Positions 24,876 through 32,672 of a stretch of 35,596 nt of DNA are shown here, piece by piece. Within the stretch, counting starts at the first letter, position 1. The number at the start of each line of letters is the position of its first letter. The position numbers were made by a program, and so were the translations under genes. Source of the DNA: an uncultured Acidobacteriota bacterium (GTDB taxonomy: Bacteria > Acidobacteriota > UBA6911 > CAINFC01); contig CAINFC010000194.1 in the NCBI GenBank assembly GCA_903847975.1, positions 1 through 35,596 of the forward strand, read 5' to 3'. The notes beneath the pieces were generated by a model that was given only the letters and a program-made list of their open reading frames with translations, ran no database searches and was not told the origin of the DNA.

Positions 24876-26240
24876 ATGGGAACGACAGCCAACAGGCAGG
24901 CCGCCGGAAGCGATCCCGGATTCAAGCGGGTTCTTTCGTTGTGGGACCTGGTTCTCTTCGGCCTGGCCTTCGTGGGGCCCACGGCTCCCTACTCGATGTT
25001 CGGCATCGCCACGGTCAAATCCCAGGGGCACCTGCCGCTGGTCTACGCGCTGGCCATGGCGGTGATGAGCCTTACGGCGGTCAGCTACGGCCGGATGGCC
25101 GTGGCTTTCCCCGAGGCGGGAAGCACCTACACCTATGCCTCCCGGGGCCTGAATCCCTGGATCGGATTTCTCACCGGGTGGGCCATGATCCTGGACTACG
25201 TGCTCATCCCGCTGCTCAGCGTGATCTTCGTGGGGCTGACGGCGGCCAAGCTGGTGCCCCAGGTTCCCTACGGGATCTGGGCGGTGCTGACCGGGCTGGG
25301 GGTGACCGCCATCAACCTGCGCGGGATTCGTGTCACCGCGCGCGCCAACCTGCTGCTCAACGCCGTCATGATCGGGTCGCTGTGCTGGTTCGTGCTTGTG
25401 GCCGTCCGTGCCCTGCTGGCCGGCCTGGGAAGCGGCACGCTCCTTTCCCTTCGCCCTTTCTATGATCCGCCGCATTTTGCCTGGAGCGCGATCGTGGCTT
25501 CCACCTCCCTGGCGGCCCTTTCCTATCTGGGCTTCGACGGCATCAGCACCCTGGCCGAGGAGGCCCGGAATCCCCGGCGGGACATCCCCCGCGCCACGCT
25601 GCTGGTCTGCTTTTCGGCCGGGGGGCTTTTTGTGCTGCAGAGTTACCTGGCCCAGCTGGTCTGGCCTGACTTTACCCGGTTCGAGCCGGTGGAGACCGCA
25701 TTCCTGGACATTGGCCGGCGGATCGGCGGTGAGGCGCTCTTCTATTGCATCTCGTTCGTACTGCTGGTCGGCGGACTGGCCAGTGCCATCACCGGGCAGG
25801 CTGCCGCCTCGAGGCTCCTGGTGGGTATGGGCCGGGACGATCTTCTGCCCCGACGATTGTTCGCCTACATCCACCCGCGCCTGGGAACCCCGGTTTACAG
25901 CGTGCTGCTGATGGGCGCCATCCACCTGTTGGGATCCCTCTGGCTGCGCTACACCGAGGCCGCCGAGCTGGTCAACTTCGGAGCCCTGCTGGGTTTTATG
26001 GCGGTCAATGCCGCCGTTATCCGGCATTTCCACGGGCGGCTGCGGCAGGGCCGGCCGGTGCTCAACCTGGCGCTTCCCGGCCTGGCCCTGGCGTTCTGTT
26101 TCTCCCTGTGGGTCAACCTCTCCGGCTTCGCACTCGCGGTGGGAGCCATCTGGCTCGGGGCGGGCATCTTCTATCTTGCCCTGCTCACCCGCGGGTTCCG
26201 GCGCTCACCGGTGGCGATGAACCTCGACCAGACCGGATAA
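24876..26240 (+). CDS. APC-superfamily amino-acid permease
   Basis: 454 residues, about 12 membrane helices, inner membrane. The first helix has the superfamily signature (LSLWDLVLFGLAFVGPTAPY), followed by GRMAVAFPEAGSTYTYASRG and the conserved helix-6/7 loop SYLGFDGISTLAEEARNP. It imports or exchanges amino acids or polyamines, driven by protons or exchange; specificity cannot be read. ATG 24876 gives a normal N-terminus; the frame is open upstream from 24672, but that part overlaps the peptidase and has no transporter character. It has no good ribosome-binding site and may depend on the small frame just upstream. The esterase gene follows after 6 bases. Confidence 0.9.
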   Translation: MGTTANRQAAGSDPGFKRVLSLWDLVLFGLAFVGPTAPYSMFGIATVKSQGHLPLVYALAMAVMSLTAVSYGRMAVAFPEAGSTYTYASRGLNPWIGFLTGWAMILDYVLIPLLSVIFVGLTAAKLVPQVPYGIWAVLTGLGVTAINLRGIRVTARANLLLNAVMIGSLCWFVLVAVRALLAGLGSGTLLSLRPFYDPPHFAWSAIVASTSLAALSYLGFDGISTLAEEARNPRRDIPRATLLVCFSAGGLFVLQSYLAQLVWPDFTRFEPVETAFLDIGRRIGGEALFYCISFVLLVGGLASAITGQAAASRLLVGMGRDDLLPRRLFAYIHPRLGTPVYSVLLMGAIHLLGSLWLRYTEAAELVNFGALLGFMAVNAAVIRHFHGRLRQGRPVLNLALPGLALAFCFSLWVNLSGFALAVGAIWLGAGIFYLALLTRGFRRSPVAMNLDQTG

Positions 26241-26246
26241 ACGATC

Positions 26247-28250
26247 ATGCGGTGGTTTCTCGCTATTTCCTTTCTGTTGAGCGGCCTGTGCTGCGCAAAG
26301 GCTGCGGAGCAGCGCCCCTTTTACGACCGGACCCATGAATCCGCGGTGCTCGGCGGGCCGCGCACCTACCGCCTGTTTCTGCCGGCCAGCTACGACGCCG
26401 GCCTGAAGCGCTACCCGGTGGTATACTACTTTCACGGGCACAGCGACCGCTACACGCTGGAGCACTACGATCAGGGGAAAGACACCGTGCCGCGGATCGC
26501 GGCCTTCGTTGCGGCCCACGACCTGATTGTAGTCAGTGTCGACGGCTATGTGGCCGCCGATTACGGGGGCTTCTACGGCGGCTCGCCGTGGGACATACAG
26601 AAATCACCCGGCACGTACGACTTCGGGGCCTATTTCCTGGAACTGGTGGAGCACATCGACGGCGCCTGCCGTACCCTGACCGACCGGCGCCACCGGGCCA
26701 CCTCCGGCCTGAGCATGGGCGGCTTCCTGAGCCTGTATCTCAGCGCCCGGTTTGCAGACCGCATCGGCAGCGCCTCGGCCTTCAATCCCGGCCCGGAATT
26801 CCTGACGGGGGATGTCGGCCGGCGCCTTCTCTGGCGCCTGAAGGACATGGCAGTCAACCATGAAAACAGCATGATCCGGCTGGTGCGAGCCAGCGGCGAC
26901 TACATCAGCCAGTACCATGAAGAAGCCCGGGATGCCTATGCCCGGAATCGGCGTGTGGCATTCGAATTCCGCCAGGATGAATACCACCGCCATGCGGCCA
27001 CCTCGATCGAGGAAACCCTCGGTTTCCACCTCCGCGCTTTTTCGCAGCCGGCGCTGGACAATACGCCGGAAAGCTGGAGCTGCGCGTTGCCTTTCCGCTC
27101 CTTTTCCATCTGGGACTGGCGGGCCGATGTGGCCGGTGACGGAGCCGGATATGTCTCGCTGGAGGAGGTGTCGCAGGGCGGACTGCGGGTGCGTACCCGG
27201 CAGTGGGCCCCGGACGGCCCGCCTCAGGCGGCCTGGCAGATCGCGCTCGGCACGGCGCCCCGCTACCAGCCGGGGGCCGCCTACCGTATTTTGGACTACA
27301 GCCTGGCTACCGGAAGGCTGTCGGTGACGGAGAAAGTCGCCGACCGTCAGGGCCGGCTGTCGATCGGCGTGGACGGCAGCGGGCATCAGATCGGGATCGC
27401 CGGGCCGGGGACCGGGGCCGCGCCTCCGGTCCTCCTGCCGCTGACCGGCCGGGACCGCCTGCGGTGCGAGCCGGGCAAAACTTTGCTTCTGCCGGTCCGC
27501 ATCTTCAACCCGCGCGGCGCTCCCATGGAAGAAGTGCGCGTGGAACTGGCCAGCGAATATCCGACGGTGGAAATCCAGAAGCGATCCACGGTGGTGAAGG
27601 GACTGGCCCCGGGCACAACCGCTGATCTGTCCGCGGAGTTCCCGGTACGCTTTACCGCGGGCAGCGGGAGTGCGTCTCCGGCCCGGCTGCTGCTGAAAAT
27701 GACCTATGACGGCTGGTACAGCGCTTCCCGGGAAATCGACCTGCTGGTTCTGCCGGAGGATACGCCCAAACCTTTGGCCGTCGAGATTCTGGACGGGCGC
27801 CGGGTCACCCTGCCCGTTTTCCGGCAGAAAGGCAACCAGGGAGGCGGTTCCCTGATCGAGCGGACCGTGACCGAAGGGCAGGGCAACGGCAACGGGATCC
27901 TGGAGCCGGGGGAAGAAGCCACCGTCTGGGTGAAAATGGCGCAGGGCCTGGATCCCTTCGACAAGCAGAGCTGGCACCGGGCGCGGGTCTTTTCCGATTC
28001 GCCCTGGCTGGAGGAAGTCCGCCTGCTGGAAGAGGAAAAACAGCGGGAGTGGACCGGGGCGCGCAGCCGGGCGAGTGTGGTGCGCATGTCTGTCCGGGCT
28101 CCTTCGGGGGGCGTCGTGCCGGCGGTTCTGGAGAGCGAAAGCTGGAGCTTCGCGTTCACCCCGGAGGTGCGCTACGGCCGGGAGCCGCTCTACCAGGCGT
28201 TTCAGAGGCATGCCGATCACCTGCATGCCTTTTCGTTCCGCCTCCCCTGA
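26247..28250 (+). CDS. Secreted esterase (feruloyl-esterase/EsteraseD type) with C-terminal beta domains
   Basis: 667 residues with a signal peptide (MRWFLAISFLLSGLCCAKAA). Residues about 30-280 form an alpha/beta-hydrolase of the PF00756 type: VVYYFHGHSDRYT (oxyanion region), SGLSMGGFLSLYLS with nucleophile Ser156, and a late histidine in EYHRHAAT. This group contains feruloyl and acetyl xylan esterases and mycolyl transferases. The rest is beta-rich: a region around LPVRIFNPRGAPMEEVRVEL resembling NPCBM/CARDB-type domains, and GNGNGILEPGEEATVWVKM, a motif found in several bacterial extracellular beta-sandwich repeats. It follows the permease by 6 bases and ends the ROK-led operon. The substrate is unknown. 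Confidence 0.82.
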   Translation: MRWFLAISFLLSGLCCAKAAEQRPFYDRTHESAVLGGPRTYRLFLPASYDAGLKRYPVVYYFHGHSDRYTLEHYDQGKDTVPRIAAFVAAHDLIVVSVDGYVAADYGGFYGGSPWDIQKSPGTYDFGAYFLELVEHIDGACRTLTDRRHRATSGLSMGGFLSLYLSARFADRIGSASAFNPGPEFLTGDVGRRLLWRLKDMAVNHENSMIRLVRASGDYISQYHEEARDAYARNRRVAFEFRQDEYHRHAATSIEETLGFHLRAFSQPALDNTPESWSCALPFRSFSIWDWRADVAGDGAGYVSLEEVSQGGLRVRTRQWAPDGPPQAAWQIALGTAPRYQPGAAYRILDYSLATGRLSVTEKVADRQGRLSIGVDGSGHQIGIAGPGTGAAPPVLLPLTGRDRLRCEPGKTLLLPVRIFNPRGAPMEEVRVELASEYPTVEIQKRSTVVKGLAPGTTADLSAEFPVRFTAGSGSASPARLLLKMTYDGWYSASREIDLLVLPEDTPKPLAVEILDGRRVTLPVFRQKGNQGGGSLIERTVTEGQGNGNGILEPGEEATVWVKMAQGLDPFDKQSWHRARVFSDSPWLEEVRLLEEEKQREWTGARSRASVVRMSVRAPSGGVVPAVLESESWSFAFTPEVRYGREPLYQAFQRHADHLHAFSFRLP

Positions 28251-28308
28251 TCGCCGGTCGCCGCTCCGGGATACAATGAGCATGTGGGAGTTAAACCGAA
28301 CTGTTTCC

Positions 28309-28326
28309 GGGCCTCGGGCCCTTTTT
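28309..28326 (+). terminator. Probable intrinsic terminator after the esterase gene
   Basis: GGGCC-TCG-GGCCC is a five-pair, all G-C stem with a three-base loop, followed directly by TTTTT and CTTC. It lies between the esterase stop and the oxidoreductase start, so it could end the ROK-led operon or reduce read-through. The stem is short. Confidence 0.45.
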
Positions 28327-28342
28327 CTTCGAGAGGAATTTT

Positions 28343-29770
28343 ATGATGCAACGTCGTAATTTTCTGCAAAAGTCCTTCCAGGGCGCCGGCGCGGCGCTGG
28401 CCCTTTCGGGGTCCCGGCTGCTGGGGGCCAACGACGCCATTCGGGTGGCGGTCGTCGGGCTGAACGGCAAGGGTGCCCAGCATATCGAACTTTTCCGCAA
28501 GACCCCCGGGGTGCAGGTGGCCGCGCTGTGCGACCCGGACGCTGCACTGCTGCGGCGCGAATCGCAGAAATTCAAGGACCGCAAGGAAACGGTGGCCGTG
28601 TACGGCGATCTGCGCCGCCTCTTCGAAAGCAGGGAGGTCGACGCGGTGATCATTGCCACCCCGAACCACTGGCACTGCCTGGCGGCGATCTGGGCCTGCC
28701 AGGCGGGAAAGGATGTCTATGTCGAAAAGCCCGTCTCCTATTGCGTCCGCGAGGGGCGCCGGCTGGTGGAGGCGGCCCGCAAGTACCGGCGCATCGTGCA
28801 GGCCGGCACCCAGCGGCGGTCCGACCCCGGCGTCATGGCCATCGACGAGTACCTGCAGAAGGGGAGCCTGGGCAAGGTCCTGTACATGTACGGCGTCTGC
28901 TTCAACGAGCGGAGGAGCATCGGCAAGGTGGACGGGCCCCAGCCCGTGCCTCCCGAGGTGGACTACGATCTGTGGTGCGGCCCGGCTCCCAAAGGGCCGC
29001 TGATGCGCAGGAGCCTGCACTACGACTGGCACTGGGTCTGGCCCACCGGCAACGGAGAAATCGGCAACAACGGCATTCATTCCATCGACCTGTGCCGCTG
29101 GCTGATGCATCAGAAAGGGCTGCCCCCGCGGGTCATCAGCCTGGGCGGGCGGTTCGGGTACCAGGACGACGGAGAAACGCCCAACTCCCAGATCGCCCTG
29201 CTGGATTACAAGCCGGTGCCCCTGCTCTACGAGGTGCGCGCGCTGTACCGCCGGGCCGGTGAGAAAGTCATGGATCACTATAAGGGAGTGCGGGTCGGGG
29301 AAGCGATCCTCTGCGAGGGGGGCACCATCGCCGGGGATTTCGCCTACGACCGGGAAGGGAAGAAGATCCGGCAATTCGGACGCGACGAGGGGGCCGGACA
29401 CCACTTGAACTTCCTCAAGGCGCTGCGCAGCCGCAATCCGGCCGATCTGAACGCCGAAATCGAGCAGGGGCACCTTTCCGCCGCCCTATGCCACATGGCC
29501 AATATTTCCTTCCGCCTGGGCAAAACCGGCGACCTCGAAGAGGGGAAAGCGGCGATGTCTTCGCTGCCGGCGGCCGCCGAGGCGGTGCAGTCCTTCCGGG
29601 AGCACCTGCGGCTGAACGACATCCGGCTGGAGGCCACCCCGGCCACGCTGGGCCCCTGGCTGACCATGGACTCGGAGCGCGAGCAGTTCACCGGTCCGCG
29701 CGCCGAGGAGGCCAACCGGCTGCTGACCCGCGAATACCGGGCGCCCTACATCGTCCCGGACCGGGTTTGA
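28343..29770 (+). CDS. Tat-exported Gfo/Idh/MocA-family oxidoreductase
   Basis: 475 residues. The N-terminus is a twin-arginine signal (MMQRRNFLQKSFQGAGAALA), so the protein is folded with cofactor and exported. A Rossmann domain follows (IRVAVVGLNGKG, dinucleotide loop 39-44), with VDAVIIATPNHWH and the catalytic-lysine motif EKPV (Lys129). The C-terminal substrate domain has NGEIGNNGIHSIDLCRWLM, including the active-site histidine. These enzymes reduce or oxidise sugars and cyclitols using bound NAD(P). The Tat-exported subgroup is common in Acidobacteriota and Planctomycetota, and some such proteins cleave glycosides by a redox mechanism. GAGAGGAA precedes the ATG. The second transglutaminase-like gene follows after 3 bases. 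Confidence 0.92.
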   Translation: MMQRRNFLQKSFQGAGAALALSGSRLLGANDAIRVAVVGLNGKGAQHIELFRKTPGVQVAALCDPDAALLRRESQKFKDRKETVAVYGDLRRLFESREVDAVIIATPNHWHCLAAIWACQAGKDVYVEKPVSYCVREGRRLVEAARKYRRIVQAGTQRRSDPGVMAIDEYLQKGSLGKVLYMYGVCFNERRSIGKVDGPQPVPPEVDYDLWCGPAPKGPLMRRSLHYDWHWVWPTGNGEIGNNGIHSIDLCRWLMHQKGLPPRVISLGGRFGYQDDGETPNSQIALLDYKPVPLLYEVRALYRRAGEKVMDHYKGVRVGEAILCEGGTIAGDFAYDREGKKIRQFGRDEGAGHHLNFLKALRSRNPADLNAEIEQGHLSAALCHMANISFRLGKTGDLEEGKAAMSSLPAAAEAVQSFREHLRLNDIRLEATPATLGPWLTMDSEREQFTGPRAEEANRLLTREYRAPYIVPDRV

Positions 29771-29773
29771 CCC

Positions 29774-31504
29774 ATGAATCCGACCGCCGCCCTGCTTTTC
29801 CTGAGCCTGTGGATCGGGGGGATTTCGGCCGGGAACGCCGCGGAACCGCGCGTGGTGACCGGCCCGCTGGTGGTCAGCGACCGCTGGCCGGAGTGCACCA
29901 CGCTTGCGACCTGGACCCGGGATGTCCTGCGCCTCGAGAAAGTCGAGCAGTCGTCGGAGACCGCCCAGGCCAGGGCATTTTTCGAGTGGCTCCGCCTGTT
30001 TTCCCGGATGGCCGTCGGGGGCATGATCCAGGCCTTCGAAGGGGATTGCGGCCGGGAGCAGTATGTGCTGGACGCGCACAAGAATCTTTTCGTCTACGGC
30101 TGGGGCTATTGCGACACGCACAGCCGGATCGCCGAGGCGGCCTGGAGCGAGTACCGGCAGGACCGCCAGGCGGCCCAGCGGGTGATCGTGCAGCATGAGG
30201 ACGGGGGCTACCACACCATGTACCGGCTCCGCCTGGACGGGCGCTACGCGGCATTCGACGCCCGCTATGGCTACTTCCTGATCGAGGAGGATTCTCCCGG
30301 GGCGCGGATCCTGGACTGGGTGGAGGTCGGGGCGGATGAGAACATCCTGAAAAATAAAGGCTACCGGAACCGCTCCCGCCCCTTTTTCGAATTTTTCGGG
30401 AGGGAATGGGACCGGGCGCTGCTGGTCCAGCCGCGCTTTTTCGACTCGGAAGAGGCCTGGGTCCGGGCCGGGAAGCCGGTGGAATGCCCGTTTGCCGATC
30501 CCAAATACGAGATGGGCACCGTGTTCCACGATATGTCCTTCCGCCTGCCGAGAGGGTCCCGGCTGGAGCGGCACTGGGACAACCGGATGAAAAAGTTTTA
30601 TGTCCCCGCCGGCCGGCAGGCCCAAAGGGAGGAGAAGTTTCTTCCTTCCGGCCGTTTCTACCGGGTGACGGAAAGCATGTTCGACGGGAACTGGCCGAAA
30701 AACGATCCCAACTACGCCCGATGCGCGCCTTACCTTTCCGCGGTTCCGGAGGAGGAAGGGTACAGTCCGGAGGTCCGCGGAGGCCGCACCCTGGGGCAGG
30801 CCTGGGGCCGGTGGGATTATGTTCCCGACCTTGGCCACCCTCAGTTCCTGGCCGATGCCCCGGTGGAAACCGACTGGGTAACGGCCTCCTCTGCGCCCTT
30901 TCTGCGCCCGCGCCCGGCGGACGGGGGCGGCCAGGCGACCTTCGACTTTTACTGCCCCTATGTCCTGGTCGATGCCGTGCTGGAGGGGGAGTGGGCGGGG
31001 GGGGCCGGGGATCGGCCCCTGGTGGAGATCCGCACCCTGCAGCCCAAGACCGGTCACGAAAAGGAGCCGGATCGCTGGACGCCGTGGGAAGCGCTCTGCC
31101 GGGAGCCCGGAGCGTTCCGGGAGGAACTGGGCCGGCCGCGCTTCAACGGGCGGCAGGTGAGCCTCCACGGGGTGTACCGGTTCCAGCTGCGGTTTTCGCT
31201 GCAACCCAACGCCAAACGCTCCGCCCCGGCGGGATTGAAGCGGCTGCAACTGAGCGCCTGGTTCGAAAACGGGATCATGGCCATCCCCCGGATTTTCCCC
31301 GGAGAAAACCGGGTATCCTTCAAAGTGGCGGATGCCGGCGCGGTACGGGGGCCGATCCGGGTGACCTACCGTTACCAGACCGCTGCGGGAGAGAAGGAAC
31401 ATCTCCAGGTGATCCGTCCCTCGGATTTCCAAGGCGCGCAGGCCGGCTACCGGCTGGCGGCGCCCGGCCTGCAGCGCTGCAACAGCCTGATCGTGGAATA
31501 CTGA
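29774..31504 (+). CDS. Secreted transglutaminase-like protein with C-terminal beta-sandwich region (paralog 2)
   Basis: 576 residues with a signal peptide (about 1-23). The transglutaminase-like core has Cys113 in VYGWGYCDTHSRIAEAAW, His147 in GGYHTMYRLRLDGRYAAFD and Asp162, the same order and spacing class as the protein at 14282 (C111, H138, D153). The C-terminal part also matches it: CPYVLVDAVLEGEW against SPYVLIDARLSFQA, and GLKRLQLSAWF ... FPGENRVSFK against GLRDLRIESRL ... LGPGPNRLQFE. The two are therefore full-length distant paralogs. Function is unknown; protease, amidase or cross-linking activity are all possible. It starts 3 bases after the Tat oxidoreductase with no clear ribosome-binding site, so the two are probably co-translated. 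Confidence 0.7.
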   Translation: MNPTAALLFLSLWIGGISAGNAAEPRVVTGPLVVSDRWPECTTLATWTRDVLRLEKVEQSSETAQARAFFEWLRLFSRMAVGGMIQAFEGDCGREQYVLDAHKNLFVYGWGYCDTHSRIAEAAWSEYRQDRQAAQRVIVQHEDGGYHTMYRLRLDGRYAAFDARYGYFLIEEDSPGARILDWVEVGADENILKNKGYRNRSRPFFEFFGREWDRALLVQPRFFDSEEAWVRAGKPVECPFADPKYEMGTVFHDMSFRLPRGSRLERHWDNRMKKFYVPAGRQAQREEKFLPSGRFYRVTESMFDGNWPKNDPNYARCAPYLSAVPEEEGYSPEVRGGRTLGQAWGRWDYVPDLGHPQFLADAPVETDWVTASSAPFLRPRPADGGGQATFDFYCPYVLVDAVLEGEWAGGAGDRPLVEIRTLQPKTGHEKEPDRWTPWEALCREPGAFREELGRPRFNGRQVSLHGVYRFQLRFSLQPNAKRSAPAGLKRLQLSAWFENGIMAIPRIFPGENRVSFKVADAGAVRGPIRVTYRYQTAAGEKEHLQVIRPSDFQGAQAGYRLAAPGLQRCNSLIVEY

Positions 31505-31562
31505 AGGCCCGCGAGGAACAGGCAAAGCCGGCCGGAGAAAAACGGACAGCGGAGAAAGCGAT

Positions 31563-32543
31563 ATGTACCAACATGTGGCCCGCGCCTTCCTGTTTCTGGC
31601 CGCCTTTGCCTGCGGAGGTTTCCTTGGGGCCCCGGCGGAAGCGGCGAACATCATTCCCGAACATCCCCGGCTGTTTTTCCGCAGCGGCCACTGGGGAAGC
31701 CGCGGATTGACCCTGGTAGCATTGCGGCAGAGAGCCGGCAGGCCGGAGGCCGCCGCCATCCTGGCTCAGCTGCAGGATTCGCCGCCCAATCTCTCCCTGC
31801 GGGCCATTCTCCTGGGCGATGAACGGGCTGCCCGGCAAGCCCTGGAAATGCTGTCCACGCCGTTCCGCTGGAAGGAGCTGACGACGGATGAAGGCATCGA
31901 ATTGGCCTGGCGGGCTATGGCGTACGACTGGCTGTACCACCACCCCGCCTTCTCCCCGGAGAAAAAGAAGCAGTCGGCGGAAAGCCTGGTGGCCGCAGCC
32001 GAGCGGCTGCTGCGGGAGCTGGATCAGGGAGAGCCGCATATTTTTCACACCCGGATGTACGGCTGGGCCATGGGAATCGGTCTCGCCGGGTTGGCTTTGG
32101 CCGGAGAGCATCCCCGCGCGGAGTTCCTGGCCGATTACGCCTGCCGGTATTTCCGGCAGCGGCTCCTTCCGGCCCGCCGGCTCCAGGACGGGACGGTGCA
32201 CAACGGCTTCGGCTACGGGCGCAAATACACCCTGTGGCTGACGGCGCACTTCCTCTCCTGCTGGTTTTCGGCAACCGGGGAAAACCTTTGGGAAAGGATC
32301 CGGTCCGACGAAGGGGACTGGGCAAGGCGCGAGATCCTGTTCCTGTGGCTCGGGCGCTACCCGGACCGCAGCTATCTGCGCTTCGGGGACAGCTACAGCC
32401 TCTTCTCGGATCATTACACGTTCCGGGCCGTTGCCGAAAGGGCCTGGGCCTACGACGATCCGGCCGGCTGGGGCATTCTCAACCGGCTGATCCGGGAAAA
32501 CGCCGGGAATGTGGTGGAAAAATCGTCGGCCTATGTCTATTAA
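31563..32543 (+). CDS. Secreted heparinase-like alpha/alpha-toroid protein, apparently truncated
   Basis: 326 residues with a signal peptide (FLFLAAFACGGFLGAPAEA). The mature start EHPRLFFRSGHW and the later AWRAMAYDWLYHHPAFSPEK, IFHTRMYGWAMGIGLAGLAL and NGFGYGRKYTLWL resemble the toroid domain of heparinase II/III-type polysaccharide lyases. Those enzymes are usually about twice this length, with a C-terminal beta domain. Here the frame ends soon after the toroid (VEKSSAYVY), 16 bases before a large palindromic element. The gene may be cut short, or may be a toroid-only protein. GGAGA precedes the ATG by 7 bases. It is the last gene of the oxidoreductase cluster. Confidence 0.6.
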   Translation: MYQHVARAFLFLAAFACGGFLGAPAEAANIIPEHPRLFFRSGHWGSRGLTLVALRQRAGRPEAAAILAQLQDSPPNLSLRAILLGDERAARQALEMLSTPFRWKELTTDEGIELAWRAMAYDWLYHHPAFSPEKKKQSAESLVAAAERLLRELDQGEPHIFHTRMYGWAMGIGLAGLALAGEHPRAEFLADYACRYFRQRLLPARRLQDGTVHNGFGYGRKYTLWLTAHFLSCWFSATGENLWERIRSDEGDWARREILFLWLGRYPDRSYLRFGDSYSLFSDHYTFRAVAERAWAYDDPAGWGILNRLIRENAGNVVEKSSAYVY

Positions 32544-32559
32544 GGATACCTGTTTTCCG

Positions 32560-32640
32560 GTTACACGGAAACGGCGGATGGAACGGATCACAGCGGATCG
32601 GATCAGACTTGATCCTTCCCATCCGCTGTTTCCGTGTTAC
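32560..32640. repeat. Long palindromic intergenic element, third family
   Basis: The arms are 22 bases each: GTTACACGGAAACGGCGGAT plus GG, and CCATCCGCTGTTTCCGTGTT plus AC. They pair at 20 of 22 positions. The inner 37 bases contain a second hairpin, GGATCA-GACT-TGATCC. It can fold as one long stem-loop and lies between the heparinase-like and amidohydrolase genes. It is probably a mobile palindromic repeat and may act as a transcription barrier or mRNA-stabilising hairpin. It is not related in sequence to the REPIN-like copies. Confidence 0.7.
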
Positions 32641-32672
32641 AATTTTCACCTATCTTTTCTTTTCAGGAGCGC

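Noticed and set aside
28272-28277. TACAAT as a -10 box for the Tat oxidoreductase gene
   Set aside because: No acceptable -35 box is found 16-18 bases upstream.
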